Shown piece after piece: positions 40,885 to 51,257 of a stretch of DNA of 64,000 bases (position 1 is its first letter; the number at the start of each line of letters is the position of its first letter). The position numbers and the translations under genes are program-made. Source of the DNA: Dactylosporangium roseum. Its GTDB lineage: Bacteria; Actinomycetota; Actinomycetes; Mycobacteriales; Micromonosporaceae. Location of the stretch: assembly GCF_025264685.1 (NCBI RefSeq), contig NZ_CP073721.1:1231001-1295000 (forward strand), given 5' to 3'. The notes under the pieces were generated by a model. The model was not told where the DNA came from and did not search any database. It saw only the letters and a program-made list of their open reading frames with translations.

Positions 40885-41448
40885 CTACACGAAGCGGTGC
40901 TGTGTGCCGTCGAGGGCGGGCGCGGGCCGTACATCTGCGAAGAACTCCCAGATACCTCGACGGCGAACCAGCAGCTTGCGTGACAGCAGATAACGGTCGC
41001 CGGCGAAGAACACGCGGTCGACGGCCCGGCGGACCTTGGCGAGGCCGGGCGGCGAGTGGGAGCCCGTCACGATGACCACGTCGCGGGCCGGCACGCCCAC
41101 CACGAGCTCGCCCGGGACGGACCGCTCGAGCCCGGCCCAGAACGCCTCCGCGAGCAGCAGGGTCGACGCGATGCCCTCGAAGTTGACCATGAGCGCGGGC
41201 GGCTGCCCGTGGATCGCGGCGGCTCCGAGGCGGGCGTCGAGATTGTGGGCGGCCTCCCGGCGCAGCGCGCGTCGAGGCATTTCCATGCGTTGCAGGTCGG
41301 CCCAGGTGGCGAGGCGCTGCCCGAACGGCGGGCCGTAGCTGTAGCCGACCCCGAGTCCGCTCATGAAGTCGTCGAGCACGGGCGAGTGCGCGTCGTCGCG
41401 GCGAACGTCCCGCAGCGGCACGAGAACGGGCAGGAGCACGAGCTGCAC
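40885..41448 (-). CDS. DUF1444-like (YtpQ) protein
   Basis: 187 aa from GTG 41448. LVPLRDVRRDDAHSPVLDDF, GYSYGPPFGQRLATW, and VNFEGIASTLLLAEAFW, then PARDVVIVTGSHSPPGL follow actinobacterial DUF1444 proteins. Function unknown. Transcribed divergently from cobD. Confidence 0.7.
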   Translation of the reverse strand: MQLVLLPVLVPLRDVRRDDAHSPVLDDFMSGLGVGYSYGPPFGQRLATWADLQRMEMPRRALRREAAHNLDARLGAAAIHGQPPALMVNFEGIASTLLLAEAFWAGLERSVPGELVVGVPARDVVIVTGSHSPPGLAKVRRAVDRVFFAGDRYLLSRKLLVRRRGIWEFFADVRPAPALDGTQHRFV

Positions 41449-41454
41449 GAGTGC

Positions 41455-41483
41455 AAAATAGGACGGTGACGGATGTGAGACAA
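41455..41483 (-). promoter_or_regulatory. Promoter for the DUF1444-like gene, leaderless start
   Basis: On the minus strand TTGTCT (41478-41483), 17 bp, TATTTT (41455-41460), then six bases to the GTG at 41448. The expected start point falls at the GTG, so the message should be leaderless, common in actinomycetes. Confidence 0.6.
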
Positions 41484-41573
41484 GCTCTTGTTTTTGCGCC
41501 GTCTGCTTGCTAAGGGGAGGTGCCCGGAGGGCGGCTCGAAAAATTGTCAGTCGGTCTCTGTAGGTTCTGGCGC

Positions 41574-42524
41574 ATGGTTCGACCCAGGTATGCGGCGGAC
41601 GCGGCCGGCATCGTGCTCGGCGCGCTCCTCGACGTTGTGTTCGGTGATCCGCGCCGGTGGCATCCGGTGGCGGGGTTCGGGCGGTTCGCCCTCATGGTGG
41701 AGCGGCGCACATACGCGGATGACCGGGGCGCGGGGGCCCGGTTCGCCGCGGTGGCCGTCGGCGTGCCCGTCGCCGCAGCCGGGCTCGCGGGATGGCTGAC
41801 GCGGCGCAGACCGCTCGCCCGCGTCGCGCTCGTCGCGGCCGCGACCTGGGCCGCGCTGGGCGGCACCAGCCTGGCGCGGGAGGGGCGCGTCATGGCGGAT
41901 CGGCTCGAGAGCGGCGACCTGTGCGGTGCGCGGGCACAGCTACCCAATCTGTGCGGGCGTGATCCGTCGGCGCTCGATCCGCCGGAGCTGGCCCGTGCGA
42001 CCGTCGAGTCGGTCGCCGAGAACACGTCGGACGCCGTCGTGGGGCCGTTGTTCTGGGGAGCCGTGGCCGGGTTGCCGGGCATCGTCGGCTACCGGGCCGT
42101 CAACACGCTCGACGCGATGGTGGGCCATCGCTCCGCCAGGTATGCCCGGTTCGGCATGGTCTCCGCGCGCCTCGACGACCTCGCGAACCTGGCGCCGTCG
42201 CGGCTGACCGGGGTGCTGACCGCCGCCGCGGCGCCGGTCGTCGGCGGTGATCCCGCGCAGGCGCTCCGCGTCTGGCTGCGGGACGGCAGCCGCCACCCGA
42301 GTCCGAACTCCGGCCAGTGCGAGGCGGCCACCGCCGGTGCGCTGGGAGTCCGGCTCGGCGGGCGCAACGTGTACGGCTCGCGGGTCGAGGAGCGTCCGCA
42401 CCTGGGCGACGGCGGGCCGCCGACCCCGCTGGACGTGCGGCGCGCGGCGATGCTGTCGGTGACCGTGGGCGCCGCGGCCGTCGGGCTGGCCGCGGCCGCA
42501 CGTTGGTGGCGAGGGCGGCGATGA
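41574..42524 (+). CDS. cobD: Adenosylcobinamide-phosphate synthase
   Basis: 316 aa from ATG 41574, membrane protein of the CobD/CbiB family. It joins aminopropanol phosphate to adenosylcobyric acid. Signatures: [75 protein letters not shown]. It is followed by cobQ on the same strand after a tandem repeat, which fits the cobalamin late-step order. Confidence 0.92.
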   Translation: MVRPRYAADAAGIVLGALLDVVFGDPRRWHPVAGFGRFALMVERRTYADDRGAGARFAAVAVGVPVAAAGLAGWLTRRRPLARVALVAAATWAALGGTSLAREGRVMADRLESGDLCGARAQLPNLCGRDPSALDPPELARATVESVAENTSDAVVGPLFWGAVAGLPGIVGYRAVNTLDAMVGHRSARYARFGMVSARLDDLANLAPSRLTGVLTAAAAPVVGGDPAQALRVWLRDGSRHPSPNSGQCEAATAGALGVRLGGRNVYGSRVEERPHLGDGGPPTPLDVRRAAMLSVTVGAAAVGLAAAARWWRGRR

Positions 42525-42547
42525 GCGACGAGCCCGGAGCGGAGAGT

Positions 42548-42745
42548 GGGCGCGTGACCGGTCCGGAGCGGAGCGGAGGGGCCGGTCACCATGGGCTCAG
42601 TGTGGAGGTCGCGCGGCCGGAGCGGAGCGGAGGGCGTGTGACCGGTCCGGAGCGGAGCGGAGGGGCCGGTCACCATGGGCTCAGTGTGGAGGTCGCGCGG
42701 CCGGAGCGGAGCGGAGGGCGCGTGACCGGTCCGGAGCGGAGGGAA
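42548..42745. repeat. 84-bp tandem repeat between cobD and cobQ
   Basis: Units start at 42548, 42632 and 42716 (two full 84-nt copies and a partial third). Each contains GTGACCGG ... CCGGTCAC, an inverted repeat flanking a GGAGCGGAGCGGAGG core. The period is a multiple of three, so the frame before cobQ stays open. Hairpins or a transposing dyad element are the likely nature. Confidence 0.85.
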
Positions 42746-42751
42746 GGAAGT

Positions 42752-44317
42752 GTGACCGGAAAGGGTGGGCTGCTCGTCGCGGGGACCACGTCGGACGCGG
42801 GCAAGAGCATGCTGACGGCCGGGATCTGCCGCTGGCTGCGCCGGCAGGGGGTCGATGTGGCGCCGTTCAAGGCGCAGAACATGTCGAACAACTCGGCGGT
42901 GGCGATCGAGCCCGACGGCACCGGCGGTGAGATCGGCCGGGCGCAGGCACTACAGGCGGTCGCGTGCGGGCTGGCACCGAGCGTCCGGTTCAACCCGGTG
43001 CTGCTCAAGCCCGGCTCCGACCGGACGAGCCAGGTCATCGTGCTCGGGCAGGCGGTCGGACACATCGGCGCAGCCAACTACGCCGAGATCAAGGACCGGC
43101 TGCGCGCCACGGTGCTGGAGACGCTCGACGACCTGCGGGCCCGGCACGACGTGGTGATCTGCGAGGGGGCGGGCAGTCCGGCGGAGATCAACCTGCGGGC
43201 CACCGACTTGGCCAACATGGGCCTGGCCCGCGCCGCCGACCTGCCCGTCGTCGTGGTGGGCGACATCGACCGGGGTGGAGTGTTCGCCGCGCTGTACGGC
43301 ACACTCGCCCTGCTCGACGCCGATGACCAGGCGCTGGTCGCCGGGTTCGTGATCAACAAGTTCCGCGGTGACGCCGGGCTGCTGCGGCCGGGGGTCGAGT
43401 CGCTCACGGCGCTGACCGGGCGGCCGACGTTCGGGGTGGTGCCGTGGTCGTTCGACCTGTGGCTGGACGCGGAGGACTCGCTGGCCTACGACGGCCGGGT
43501 TCTGGGGCGCCCGGCGCCGGCGCGGGGGAGCCAGTGGTTGCGGGTGGGAGTGGTGCGGCTGCCGAGACTGTCCAACGCCACCGACGCCGAGGCGCTGGCC
43601 TGCGAGCCGGGTGTGCAGGTCCGGCTCACGGTCGAGCCCGCCGACCTGGCCGACGTCGACCTCGTGGTGCTGCCCGGCAGTAAATCCACAGTGGACGACC
43701 TGGCCTGGCTGCGGGAGCGGGGGCTGGCCGACGCCGTGCTGCGGCACGCCGCGGCGGGGAGGCCGGTGCTGGGGATCTGCGGCGGATTCCAGATGCTGGC
43801 CGAGCGGATCCACGACGACGTGGAGAGCCGCCGCGGGGCGGTGCCGGGACTGGGGTTGCTGCCCGTCGACATCACGTTCGCGGAGCGCAAGACGCTTGCG
43901 CTGCCGTCGGGAACGGCGTTCGGCGGGGTGCCCGTCAAGGGGTACGAGATCCATCACGGGCAGGTCGCGCGACCGGCCGGTGACCCGTTCATCCGGCTGC
44001 CCGGCGGGGCCGGTGAAGGGGCGGTCGTGGGCAACGTGTTCGGCACGCACTGGCACGGGGCGTTCGAGACCGACGGGTTCCGGCGGACCTTCCTCACCGA
44101 GGCGGCCCGGCTCGCCGGGCGGCACGGGTTCGTGGTCGCGCCCGACACGTCGTTCGCGGCACTGCGGGAGCGGACGGTCGACGTCCTGGGTGACCTGGTG
44201 GAGGAGCACCTCGACACCGACGCGCTGTGGCGGCTCATCGAGGGTGGCGCGCCGGGTGACCTGCCGACGATCGTGCCGGGCCTGCGGGTGACCGAGCCGG
44301 TGACGGGGGTCCGATGA
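42752..44317 (+). CDS. cobQ: Cobyric acid synthase
   Basis: 521 aa from GTG 42752 (GGAAGGA upstream). The upstream repeat frame is excluded. The N-terminal ATPase has [10 protein letters not shown] (P-loop) and [15 protein letters not shown]. The C-terminal class I glutamine amidotransferase has Cys in [11 protein letters not shown] and His in GTHWHGAFE. It amidates four carboxylates of the corrin ring. Overlaps the next gene by 4 nt. Confidence 0.93.
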   Translation: MTGKGGLLVAGTTSDAGKSMLTAGICRWLRRQGVDVAPFKAQNMSNNSAVAIEPDGTGGEIGRAQALQAVACGLAPSVRFNPVLLKPGSDRTSQVIVLGQAVGHIGAANYAEIKDRLRATVLETLDDLRARHDVVICEGAGSPAEINLRATDLANMGLARAADLPVVVVGDIDRGGVFAALYGTLALLDADDQALVAGFVINKFRGDAGLLRPGVESLTALTGRPTFGVVPWSFDLWLDAEDSLAYDGRVLGRPAPARGSQWLRVGVVRLPRLSNATDAEALACEPGVQVRLTVEPADLADVDLVVLPGSKSTVDDLAWLRERGLADAVLRHAAAGRPVLGICGGFQMLAERIHDDVESRRGAVPGLGLLPVDITFAERKTLALPSGTAFGGVPVKGYEIHHGQVARPAGDPFIRLPGGAGEGAVVGNVFGTHWHGAFETDGFRRTFLTEAARLAGRHGFVVAPDTSFAALRERTVDVLGDLVEEHLDTDALWRLIEGGAPGDLPTIVPGLRVTEPVTGVR

Positions 44318-44934
44318 CCGAGGCGAAACGAACCTACGCCGCACTCGCGCGGACGGTGATCGAGCGGCCGCCGCGGCTCGGGCCGGTGCGGCTCGTCGCG
44401 GTCGACGGGCGGGCCGGCTCCGGCAAGACGACGTTCGCGGGGCGGCTGGCGACCGCGCTGAGGGCCGAGGGGGTCGCGGTCGCCGAACTGCACACCGACG
44501 ACTTCCTCGACGGCTGGGCCAAGCCGATGGCCTGGCAGCCGCGCCTGCGCGAGTGGGTCTTCGAGCCGTTGCGGGAGGGGCGGGCGGGTGCGTTCCGGCG
44601 GTACGACTGGGCGGCGGAACGGCTGGTGGACACGTGGACGCCGCTCGAGGTGCCACACACGCTGGTCGTGGAGGGAGTGGGCAGCGCGTCGGCGGCGGTT
44701 CGCCCGGACCTCACCCTGAGCGTTGTTGTCCACGCGCCACGGGAGCTGCGGCTGGCGCGCGGTCTGGATCGCGACGGCGCGCGGCTACGGCCGCAGTGGG
44801 AGCAGTGGATGCTCGACGAGGACACCCACTTCGCCGCCGATCCGACCGCCGACGCCGTCGACGTGCGGGCGGACGGAGCGCCATCGGTCGAACACGATCC
44901 GGAAATTGAGTACATCATGACCGCGAGCGGGTAG
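44314..44934 (+). CDS. Uridine kinase-like P-loop protein
   Basis: 206 aa with P-loop [16 protein letters not shown], then [13 protein letters not shown] (Asp for substrate) and later [25 protein letters not shown]. The pattern is of the udk/PRK-like small kinase family. Translationally coupled to cobQ, so it may phosphorylate a cobalamin-side compound or be unrelated. Confidence 0.7.
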   Translation: MTEAKRTYAALARTVIERPPRLGPVRLVAVDGRAGSGKTTFAGRLATALRAEGVAVAELHTDDFLDGWAKPMAWQPRLREWVFEPLREGRAGAFRRYDWAAERLVDTWTPLEVPHTLVVEGVGSASAAVRPDLTLSVVVHAPRELRLARGLDRDGARLRPQWEQWMLDEDTHFAADPTADAVDVRADGAPSVEHDPEIEYIMTASG

Positions 44935-45048
44935 ACGCCCTGCGCAAGACTGGGAGACGATCCGGTGAGCGGTTCGGAGCGGCCGTCGCCGCAGGCCCGG
45001 CGCGGGGCGGTCGCGGCCGGAGCGACGGCAGACGGGGAGGCGGGGCGA

Positions 45049-46158
45049 ATGAGCACCGATGAGGCGCAGGGCGGAAACCCTCCGGCGCGACGGCGGGTGG
45101 TGCTGACCGGGATCAGCTCCCGGGCCTGGGAGCATCCGGCGGACCGGGGCGCCCTGGTGGCGCTGCGAGAGCTGCGCGGGTTCGACGACGTGCTCAAGTC
45201 GCTGCACGCGCTGTGGAACGAGCGAGCCTGGCGCCTGCAGTTCCTGGGCAACGCGATCCGCGTCGACCACCGGCAATACCCACGGGTGCACCGGCTGCTC
45301 GCCGAGGCCGGCGCGTCGCTCGACCTGGCCGAGCTCCCCGAGCTCTACGTGCAGGCGGACCGCTCGATCAACGGTATGTGCATCGGCATGTCGAAGCCGT
45401 TCATCGTGGTCAACAGCGGCGCGGTGGAGCTGCTCGACGACGAGGAGCTGCGGTGCATGCTCGGGCACGAGCTGGGCCACCTGATCAGCGGCCACTCGGT
45501 GTACCGCACGATGGTCCTGATCCTGACCGACTGGGCGGTCCGGCTGGCCTGGCTGCCGGTCGGGTCGATGGTCCTCCGGGCGATCATCGCCGCGCTGATG
45601 GAGTGGTGGCGCAAGGCGGAGCTGTCCGCCGACCGGGCGGGGCTGCTCGCCTGCCAGGACCCGGCTGCCTCGCTGCGGCTCGCCATGAAGCTGGCCGGCG
45701 GCGGCGACCTGTCCGAGGTCGACACGACCGCGTTCCTGGAGCAGGCGGCGGAGTTCGACCGGGCCGGCGACCTGCGTGACAGCCTGATCAAGATCCGGAT
45801 GGTGACGGCGCGGTCGCATCCGATGCCGGTCGCCCGGGCGGCCGAGGTCCGGGCCTGGATCGACAGCGGGGAGTATCAGCGGATTCTCGCCGGCGACTAC
45901 CCGCGCCGCGACGGCGACGGGGACGCCTCGGTCAGCGAGGAGATCAAGGCCGCGGCGGCGTCGTACCGGCAGGCGTTCAACCGGTCGCAGGACCCGCTCG
46001 TATCGCTGCTGCGCAAGCTCGGCGACGGTGCGTCGGACGTCGGCGAGTGGGTCGGTGCCGGTGCCGGCCGGATGCGCGGCTGGATGCGCGGCAACGGCTC
46101 CGACGGGTCCGAAGGCACCGACGGATCCGAAGGCGCCGGCCGCGGACCGGCGGAGTGA
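45049..46158 (+). CDS. M48-family membrane metalloprotease
   Basis: 369 aa from ATG 45049 (GGGGAGG upstream; GTG 44965 is an alternative). The zinc motif HELGH is at residues 140-144, with ELSADRAG downstream supplying the Glu ligand. Hydrophobic segments LILTDWAVRLAWLPVGSMVL flank it. The C-terminal tail repeats GSDGSEG, an acidic linker. Likely cleaves misfolded membrane proteins, as HtpX-type peptidases. Confidence 0.82.
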   Translation: MSTDEAQGGNPPARRRVVLTGISSRAWEHPADRGALVALRELRGFDDVLKSLHALWNERAWRLQFLGNAIRVDHRQYPRVHRLLAEAGASLDLAELPELYVQADRSINGMCIGMSKPFIVVNSGAVELLDDEELRCMLGHELGHLISGHSVYRTMVLILTDWAVRLAWLPVGSMVLRAIIAALMEWWRKAELSADRAGLLACQDPAASLRLAMKLAGGGDLSEVDTTAFLEQAAEFDRAGDLRDSLIKIRMVTARSHPMPVARAAEVRAWIDSGEYQRILAGDYPRRDGDGDASVSEEIKAAAASYRQAFNRSQDPLVSLLRKLGDGASDVGEWVGAGAGRMRGWMRGNGSDGSEGTDGSEGAGRGPAE

Positions 46159-46235
46159 GCACGCGGACGAGAGACGGGCACCCGGCACGGGGAGGCGGCA
46201 CGGAGAGACATGGGCGGCACAGTAAGTTCGACGGT

Positions 46236-47588
46236 ATGACAGCGCTCACCGAGGAAGAACTCCGCGCCGCGATCCGGCGGGAAATGCCAGGGGTCAGGGC
46301 CGACCTGGAGCGCCTTGTGCGCATTCCGGGCATCGCCTTCACCGGGTTCGACCACAGCCAGGTCGAGCGGTCCGCCGAGGCGGTCGCCGAGCTGCTGCGT
46401 GGTGCCGGCATCCCCGACGTCCGGATCGTCCGCAAGGGCGGCCAGCCGGCCGTCATCGGCCGCAGGCCCGCGCCTCCCGGCGCGCCCACCGTCCTGCTGT
46501 ACGCGCACCATGACGTCCAGCCGGTCGGCGACCTCGCGCAGTGGAAGACCGACCCGTTCGAGGCGGTGGAGCGCGACGGGCGGCTCTACGGGCGGGGCGT
46601 CGCCGACGACAAGGCCGGAGTCATGGCGCACATCGCGGCCCTGCGCGCGTTCGGCGACGACCTGCCGGTCGGGGTGGTGCTGTTCATCGAGGGCGAGGAG
46701 GAGTTCGGCTCCGAGTCGCTCGAAGACCTCCTGCGCGAGTACCGCGACGACATCGCCGCCGATGTCATCGTCATCGCCGACTCCGGCAACTGGGACATCG
46801 GCCAGCCGGCGCTCACCACCGGGCTGCGGGGCATCGTCAACGGCTTCGTCGAGGTGCGGACGCTGGCGAACGCGGTCCACAGTGGAATGTTCGGCGGCGC
46901 GATCCCCGACGCGCTGATCACGCTCTCCCGGCTGATCGCCACCCTGCACGACGACAACGGCGACGTCGCCGTCGAGGGGCTCGTCCGCACGCCGTCCGCG
47001 CCGCTGGACTATCCGCAGGACCGGTTCCGCGAAGAGGCCGGAATGCTCGACGGTGTCTCCTTCATCGGCACCGGCAGGCTGGTCGAACGGCTGTGGACCC
47101 GGCCGTCGATCTCCATCCTCGGCATCGACGCACCGCCGACCGCCGGTGCGCCCAACGCCCTGGTGCCCGTGGCGAAGGCCAAGTTCAGCGTGCGGATCGC
47201 GCCCGGCGACAACGCACAGCGGGTGTACGACACGGTGACCGCCCACCTGCGCAAGCACGCGCCGTGGGGCGCGCAGGTGACGGTCGAGCTCGAGCAGCTC
47301 GGCGAGCCGTGTGTGATCGACGCGACCGGCCCGGCCTATGACGCCGCCCGGGCGGCGTTCACCGAGGCCTGGGACGGCGCCGAACCGGTCGACATGGGCG
47401 CCGGCGGCTCGATCCCGTTCATCGCCACGTTCCAGGAACTGTTCCCGAAGGCCGCGATTCTCGTCACCGGCGTCGAGGATCCGGAGACCAGCGCGCACGG
47501 CCCCAACGAGAGCCTTCACCTGGGCGAGTTCGAGCGTGTGTGCGTCGCCGAGGCGCTGCTGCTGGCCAAGGTCGCGCGACTGAGTTGA
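46236..47588 (+). CDS. M20-family dipeptidase
   Basis: 450 aa from ATG 46236. Metal ligands: YAHHDVQP (His, Asp), YGRGVADDKAG, EGEEEFGS (Glu pair), HSGMFGG in the dimer lid and SAHGPNE near the end. It hydrolyses dipeptides or N-acyl amino acids with two metal ions. A strong hairpin terminator follows at 47597-47622. Confidence 0.88.
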   Translation: MTALTEEELRAAIRREMPGVRADLERLVRIPGIAFTGFDHSQVERSAEAVAELLRGAGIPDVRIVRKGGQPAVIGRRPAPPGAPTVLLYAHHDVQPVGDLAQWKTDPFEAVERDGRLYGRGVADDKAGVMAHIAALRAFGDDLPVGVVLFIEGEEEFGSESLEDLLREYRDDIAADVIVIADSGNWDIGQPALTTGLRGIVNGFVEVRTLANAVHSGMFGGAIPDALITLSRLIATLHDDNGDVAVEGLVRTPSAPLDYPQDRFREEAGMLDGVSFIGTGRLVERLWTRPSISILGIDAPPTAGAPNALVPVAKAKFSVRIAPGDNAQRVYDTVTAHLRKHAPWGAQVTVELEQLGEPCVIDATGPAYDAARAAFTEAWDGAEPVDMGAGGSIPFIATFQELFPKAAILVTGVEDPETSAHGPNESLHLGEFERVCVAEALLLAKVARLS

Positions 47589-47596
47589 GTCCGGGA

Positions 47597-47622
47597 CCCC
47601 GCACGGCCCCGGCCGTGCGGGG
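47597..47622 (+). terminator. Hairpin terminator after the dipeptidase gene
   Basis: CCCCGCACGG and CCGTGCGGGG form a 10-bp stem with a 6-nt loop, 8 nt after the stop codon. The T-run is weak (GCTTCC). Confidence 0.75.
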
Positions 47623-47674
47623 GCTTCCGTGCGGCTGAAGGCCGTGAAGGACGCTGAGCCGCACAGGGAAAACC

Positions 47675-47758
47675 CCGGAGTGGCGCAGCCTGAGGCCGGC
47701 GAAGAGCGCGCGGGAAAGCTTCCACGTGGCCCGGAGCGGCGGAGCCTGAGGCCGGCGA
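47675..47758. repeat. Two imperfect 29-nt repeats
   Basis: 47675-47703 and 47730-47758 share CCCGGAG(T/C)GGCG(C/G)AGCCTGAGG and the next bases with two mismatches over 29 nt. They lie between the dipeptidase and the response-regulator gene in non-coding DNA. Confidence 0.6.
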
Positions 47759-47774
47759 CGGCTCTGAAGGCGGG

Positions 47775-48227
47775 TCAGCCGCGCGGGGGGAGCTTCACGA
47801 CGCTGACGAAGAACTCGTCGATCTGGCGCACCACGGCGATGAAGCTGTCGAAATCCACCGGCTTGGTCACGTAGGCGTTGGCGTGGAGCGAGTAGCTGCG
47901 CAGGATGTCCTCGTCGGCCTGGGAGGTGGTCAGCACGACGACCGGGATGCGACGCAGGTCCTGGTCCTCCTTGATGACCTGGAGCACCTCGCGGCCGTCC
48001 ACGCGCGGCAGGTTGAGGTCCAGCAGGATCAGGTCCGGGCGGGTCGCTTCGGCGTGCTTGCCCTCCCGGCGAAGATAGGCCAGGGCCTCCTCGCCGTCCG
48101 GCACCACGTTGAGCTTGTTGCGGACCTTGTGCTCCTCGAACGCCTCCTGGGTCATGAGCACGTCGCCCGGGTCGTCCTCCACCAGGAGCACCTCGATCGG
48201 CAGGGATGCTTCCATGGGCGCGGTCAT
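47775..48227 (-). CDS. Response regulator (CheY-like, Rcp1-type)
   Basis: 150 aa, one receiver domain: [16 protein letters not shown], phospho-acceptor Asp in [27 protein letters not shown] (Thr), AYVTKPVDF (Lys). No output domain. Last gene of a three-gene operon with a histidine kinase and a REC/PP2C protein, so phosphotransfer among them is likely. Confidence 0.9.
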   Translation of the reverse strand: MTAPMEASLPIEVLLVEDDPGDVLMTQEAFEEHKVRNKLNVVPDGEEALAYLRREGKHAEATRPDLILLDLNLPRVDGREVLQVIKEDQDLRRIPVVVLTTSQADEDILRSYSLHANAYVTKPVDFDSFIAVVRQIDEFFVSVVKLPPRG

Positions 48228-49813
48228 GAGACGGACTCCTCGATCGGGGACGGGCTCGCGGCGGACTCGGCGGTTTGATCAGGCACCGGGAGCGTGAACC
48301 GGAACAGCGTACCTTCGCGGCGCGAAGGGTCGATCCAGATCTGTCCACCGTGGTACTCGACGATTTTCTTGGCGATCGCGAGGCCGATGCCGGTGCCGGG
48401 GTACGTCTCCTTGGCGTGCAGCCGCTGGAAGATCACGAACACCTTGTCGGCGAACTCGGGCTCGATGCCGATGCCGTTGTCCGCGACGCTGATCTCGTAT
48501 TCGCCGCCGACCCGCTGAAAGTCGATCACAACCCGCGGAGCCCGGTCCGGGTGACGGAACTTGAGCGCGTTGCCGATGAGGTTGCTGAACAGCGCCCCGA
48601 GCAACGGGTCCTCGCCGCGGACCGCCGGCAGGTCGGCGAAGACGATCTCGGCGCCGGTCGCCTCCCGCTGCGCGTCGAACTGCGCCGCGGCGTCGGCGGC
48701 CACCTTGTTGAGGTCGACGTCGGTGAACCCGTTGGTCAGCCGGCCGATCCGGGAGAACGCCAGCAGGTCGTTGATCAGCCGCTGCATACGCTGGGCGCCG
48801 TCGACGGCGAACCCGATGTACTGGTCGGCCCGCTCGTCGAGCTGCCCCGAGTACCGCCGCTGGAGCAACTGGCAGAAACTCGCCACCTTCCGGAGCGGTT
48901 CCTGGAGGTCGTGGCTGGCGACGTAGGCGAACTGCTCGAGATCGCGGTTGGACCGGGTCAGCTCGGCGGCCTGCTGCTCGAGCATCCGGTTGGCCTCCTC
49001 GATCAGCCGGCGGGCCTCCAGGACGTCGGTGAGCTCGGCGTTGATCCGGCGGCGCATCGTGTCGACGTCTTCGGCGAGCGCCGACAGCTCGGGCGGGCCG
49101 CTGCTGCGGATCTCGTAGTCGTAGTCGCCCGCCGCCACCCGCCGCACCTCGCCCGCCAGGTCCGTCACCGGCCCGGTCACCAGCCGGCGCAGCAGCAGCG
49201 CGAGCGCGGCGCCGGCCACGACGACCACGACGGCGGCGAAGACCAGCAGCAGGACCAGCACCCTGCCGGTGCCACGCACCCGTCCGGCGACGTCGTCGCG
49301 GCGGCTGTCGAGCGCCCGGTTCAGCACGTTGATCCGGTTGGCGGCAGCGGTGTACACCGACCGGGCCTGGTCGGTCGGTGCGGCGCGCCCCGGGTCCGGC
49401 CCAGTGGCACGGGTCTGCTCGATCAGCGGATCCGTGACTTCGCTGCGGTACCGCGCCATGGCGGCGCCGACGTCGCGCACCGCGGCCACGAGCGCCGGTT
49501 CGTCGGACACGAGCCGCTCGGTTTCGGCGAGGGTCTGCTGCTCCTGGAGTTGCGCGTCACGGTACGCGTCGAGGTCCGACTCCCGCCCGGTGAGCAGGAA
49601 CGTGCGCGTGCTGGTCTGCTGGCGCAGCAGTTGCGAGTACAACCGCTCGGCATTGACCAGCGCGGGGGTCAGCCGGTCCATCACCTCGGTGGTGTCGGTC
49701 CGGTTGGCGGCGGCGGTGACGGTCGCGCTGGCCGCGATCATCACGAGCAGGCTCGCGATCACCGCGCAGAGTGCGATGATCCGCCGCCAGAGCGACCAGG
49801 AGGTTGTGATCAT
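48224..49813 (-). CDS. Sensor histidine kinase with CHASE3 and HAMP domains
   Basis: 529 aa from ATG 49813. TM helix at 12-32, an extracellular CHASE3-like helical domain, second TM near 175-200, HAMP ([18 protein letters not shown]), coiled coil, HisKA ([13 protein letters not shown], His), then HATPase: [12 protein letters not shown] (N box), [12 protein letters not shown] (G1) and [13 protein letters not shown] (G2). It senses an unknown signal and phosphorylates the neighbouring receivers. Confidence 0.92.
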   Translation of the reverse strand: MITTSWSLWRRIIALCAVIASLLVMIAASATVTAAANRTDTTEVMDRLTPALVNAERLYSQLLRQQTSTRTFLLTGRESDLDAYRDAQLQEQQTLAETERLVSDEPALVAAVRDVGAAMARYRSEVTDPLIEQTRATGPDPGRAAPTDQARSVYTAAANRINVLNRALDSRRDDVAGRVRGTGRVLVLLLVFAAVVVVVAGAALALLLRRLVTGPVTDLAGEVRRVAAGDYDYEIRSSGPPELSALAEDVDTMRRRINAELTDVLEARRLIEEANRMLEQQAAELTRSNRDLEQFAYVASHDLQEPLRKVASFCQLLQRRYSGQLDERADQYIGFAVDGAQRMQRLINDLLAFSRIGRLTNGFTDVDLNKVAADAAAQFDAQREATGAEIVFADLPAVRGEDPLLGALFSNLIGNALKFRHPDRAPRVVIDFQRVGGEYEISVADNGIGIEPEFADKVFVIFQRLHAKETYPGTGIGLAIAKKIVEYHGGQIWIDPSRREGTLFRFTLPVPDQTAESAASPSPIEESVS

Positions 49814-51045
49814 GACGTCCTCGAGTCGGAGGTGCGCGGGCTGAGCACGAGCACGGCGATGTCGTCGGACACCGGACCCCCGTTGTGGGCCTCCACCTGC
49901 ACCGTCAGCCACGCCGGCAGGTCTCGCGGCTGGGCGCGGTCGGGGCTCGCCAGCACCCGGCACAGCCCGTCGACGCCGAGACGCTCACCGGCGACGGAGC
50001 CCGGGCCGGCACCGCCCTCGATCAGGCCGTCGGTGTACAGCAACAGCGACCAGTCCGCCGTGCCGAACGAGACCTCGGCCGCCGGCCGGTGTATGCCGGG
50101 CAGCACGCCGAGGACCAGGCCGGGCTCCACGTCGCACGGCACGGCACGACCGCCGGCCAGCAGGATCGGCGGTGGATGTCCGGCGAGGCGCATGCGGGCG
50201 GTACCGGCGGAGACGTCGACGGTCACCACCGCGACCGTCGCGAACAGCTCGTCGGAGCGCCGCTCGCTGACCAGTACCTGCTCCAGCGAGGGCAGGACGT
50301 GGTCCTCCGGCACGCCGGCGAGCACCAGCGCCCGCCAGGCGACGCGCAGCGCGACCCCGAGCGGGGCCTCGTCGACGCCGTGGCCGCAGACGTCGCCGAT
50401 GAGCAGGTGTAGCTGAGTCCCGTTCGCGCCGTCCATGGCGACCGCGTCGAAGAAGTCGCCGCCGAGCAGCGCCCGGTCGCGGCCGGGGCGGTAGATGGAG
50501 AAGAGGTCGGCCGAGACGTTGCCCATCAGCGGCTGGGGGAGCAGGCCGCGCTCCAGCCGGGCCGACTCCGCCTGGCGCAGCTCGGACTCACGCAGGAGCC
50601 GGGCGTTTTCGTCGGCGCGCTTCCGCTCGACCGCGTAGCGCACGGCCCGGGACAGCGAGGCGCCGTCGACCGTGCCCTTGACCAGGTAGTCCTGTGCGCC
50701 CTCCCCGACGGCGGCGATGCCGAGGTGTTCGTCCTCCATGCCGGTGAGCACGCAGACCGCGGCGCCCGCCGCGTGCTGCAACACCTGCCGCAACCCGTCG
50801 AGCCCGCTCGCGTCCGGCAGGCCCAGGTCGAGCAGCACACAGTGCACCTCGCGGAGCCGGGGACGCGCCTCCCGCATGGTCTGGGCGATGTGCACGTCGA
50901 AGGGGGCGTCCGCCTCGGCGAGCAGCTCACCGACGAGGAACGCGTCACCCGGGTCGTCCTCGACGAGCAGCACGCGGATCCGCTCCCCGGCGAACGGCCC
51001 GTGCCGCCGGTTGCGCAGGTCCACGGTCGTGCCCACGTCGGCCAT
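49810..51045 (-). CDS. REC-PP2C (SpoIIE) phosphatase
   Basis: 411 aa from ATG 51045 (GTG 51090 possible). The N-terminal receiver has [12 protein letters not shown] and LLDLGLPDASG. The C-terminal PPM phosphatase has LLGGDFFDAVAMD, LIGDVCGHGVDEA, LLYTDGLIEG and SDDIAVLVL. Phosphorylated receiver would control dephosphorylation of an anti-anti-sigma factor. Overlaps the kinase by 4 nt. Confidence 0.92.
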   Translation of the reverse strand: MADVGTTVDLRNRRHGPFAGERIRVLLVEDDPGDAFLVGELLAEADAPFDVHIAQTMREARPRLREVHCVLLDLGLPDASGLDGLRQVLQHAAGAAVCVLTGMEDEHLGIAAVGEGAQDYLVKGTVDGASLSRAVRYAVERKRADENARLLRESELRQAESARLERGLLPQPLMGNVSADLFSIYRPGRDRALLGGDFFDAVAMDGANGTQLHLLIGDVCGHGVDEAPLGVALRVAWRALVLAGVPEDHVLPSLEQVLVSERRSDELFATVAVVTVDVSAGTARMRLAGHPPPILLAGGRAVPCDVEPGLVLGVLPGIHRPAAEVSFGTADWSLLLYTDGLIEGGAGPGSVAGERLGVDGLCRVLASPDRAQPRDLPAWLTVQVEAHNGGPVSDDIAVLVLSPRTSDSRTS

Positions 51046-51257
51046 GCTCACACCCACCCGTTGGGCACAGGTATTTGTCGCGCGGCACACATGAGGACGA
51101 TCCTTCCCTACGTCACGGCTTGTTGCACGTGCGGATGAAGTCTCTCAGGAGCGGGGCCGACCCCGCACGGGACGGTCGCGGGCGCGTTCGCGCCGGTGAC
51201 GCGTGGTGCGGATCACGTCACTCCCTCCCGACGGAACCGGTGGATAGGCTTCGGCCC

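Noticed and set aside
42317..42751. Upstream extension of cobQ
   Set aside because: The open frame comes from the 84-bp repeats and the end of cobD; the GTG at 42752 has the ribosome site and matches the family start.
45897..47519. 540-codon minus-strand frame over the M48 and M20 genes
   Set aside because: Antisense shadow; both plus-strand genes have full metal-ligand sets.
48275..50416. 713-codon plus-strand frame over kinase and phosphatase
   Set aside because: Antisense shadow of two well-defined signalling genes.
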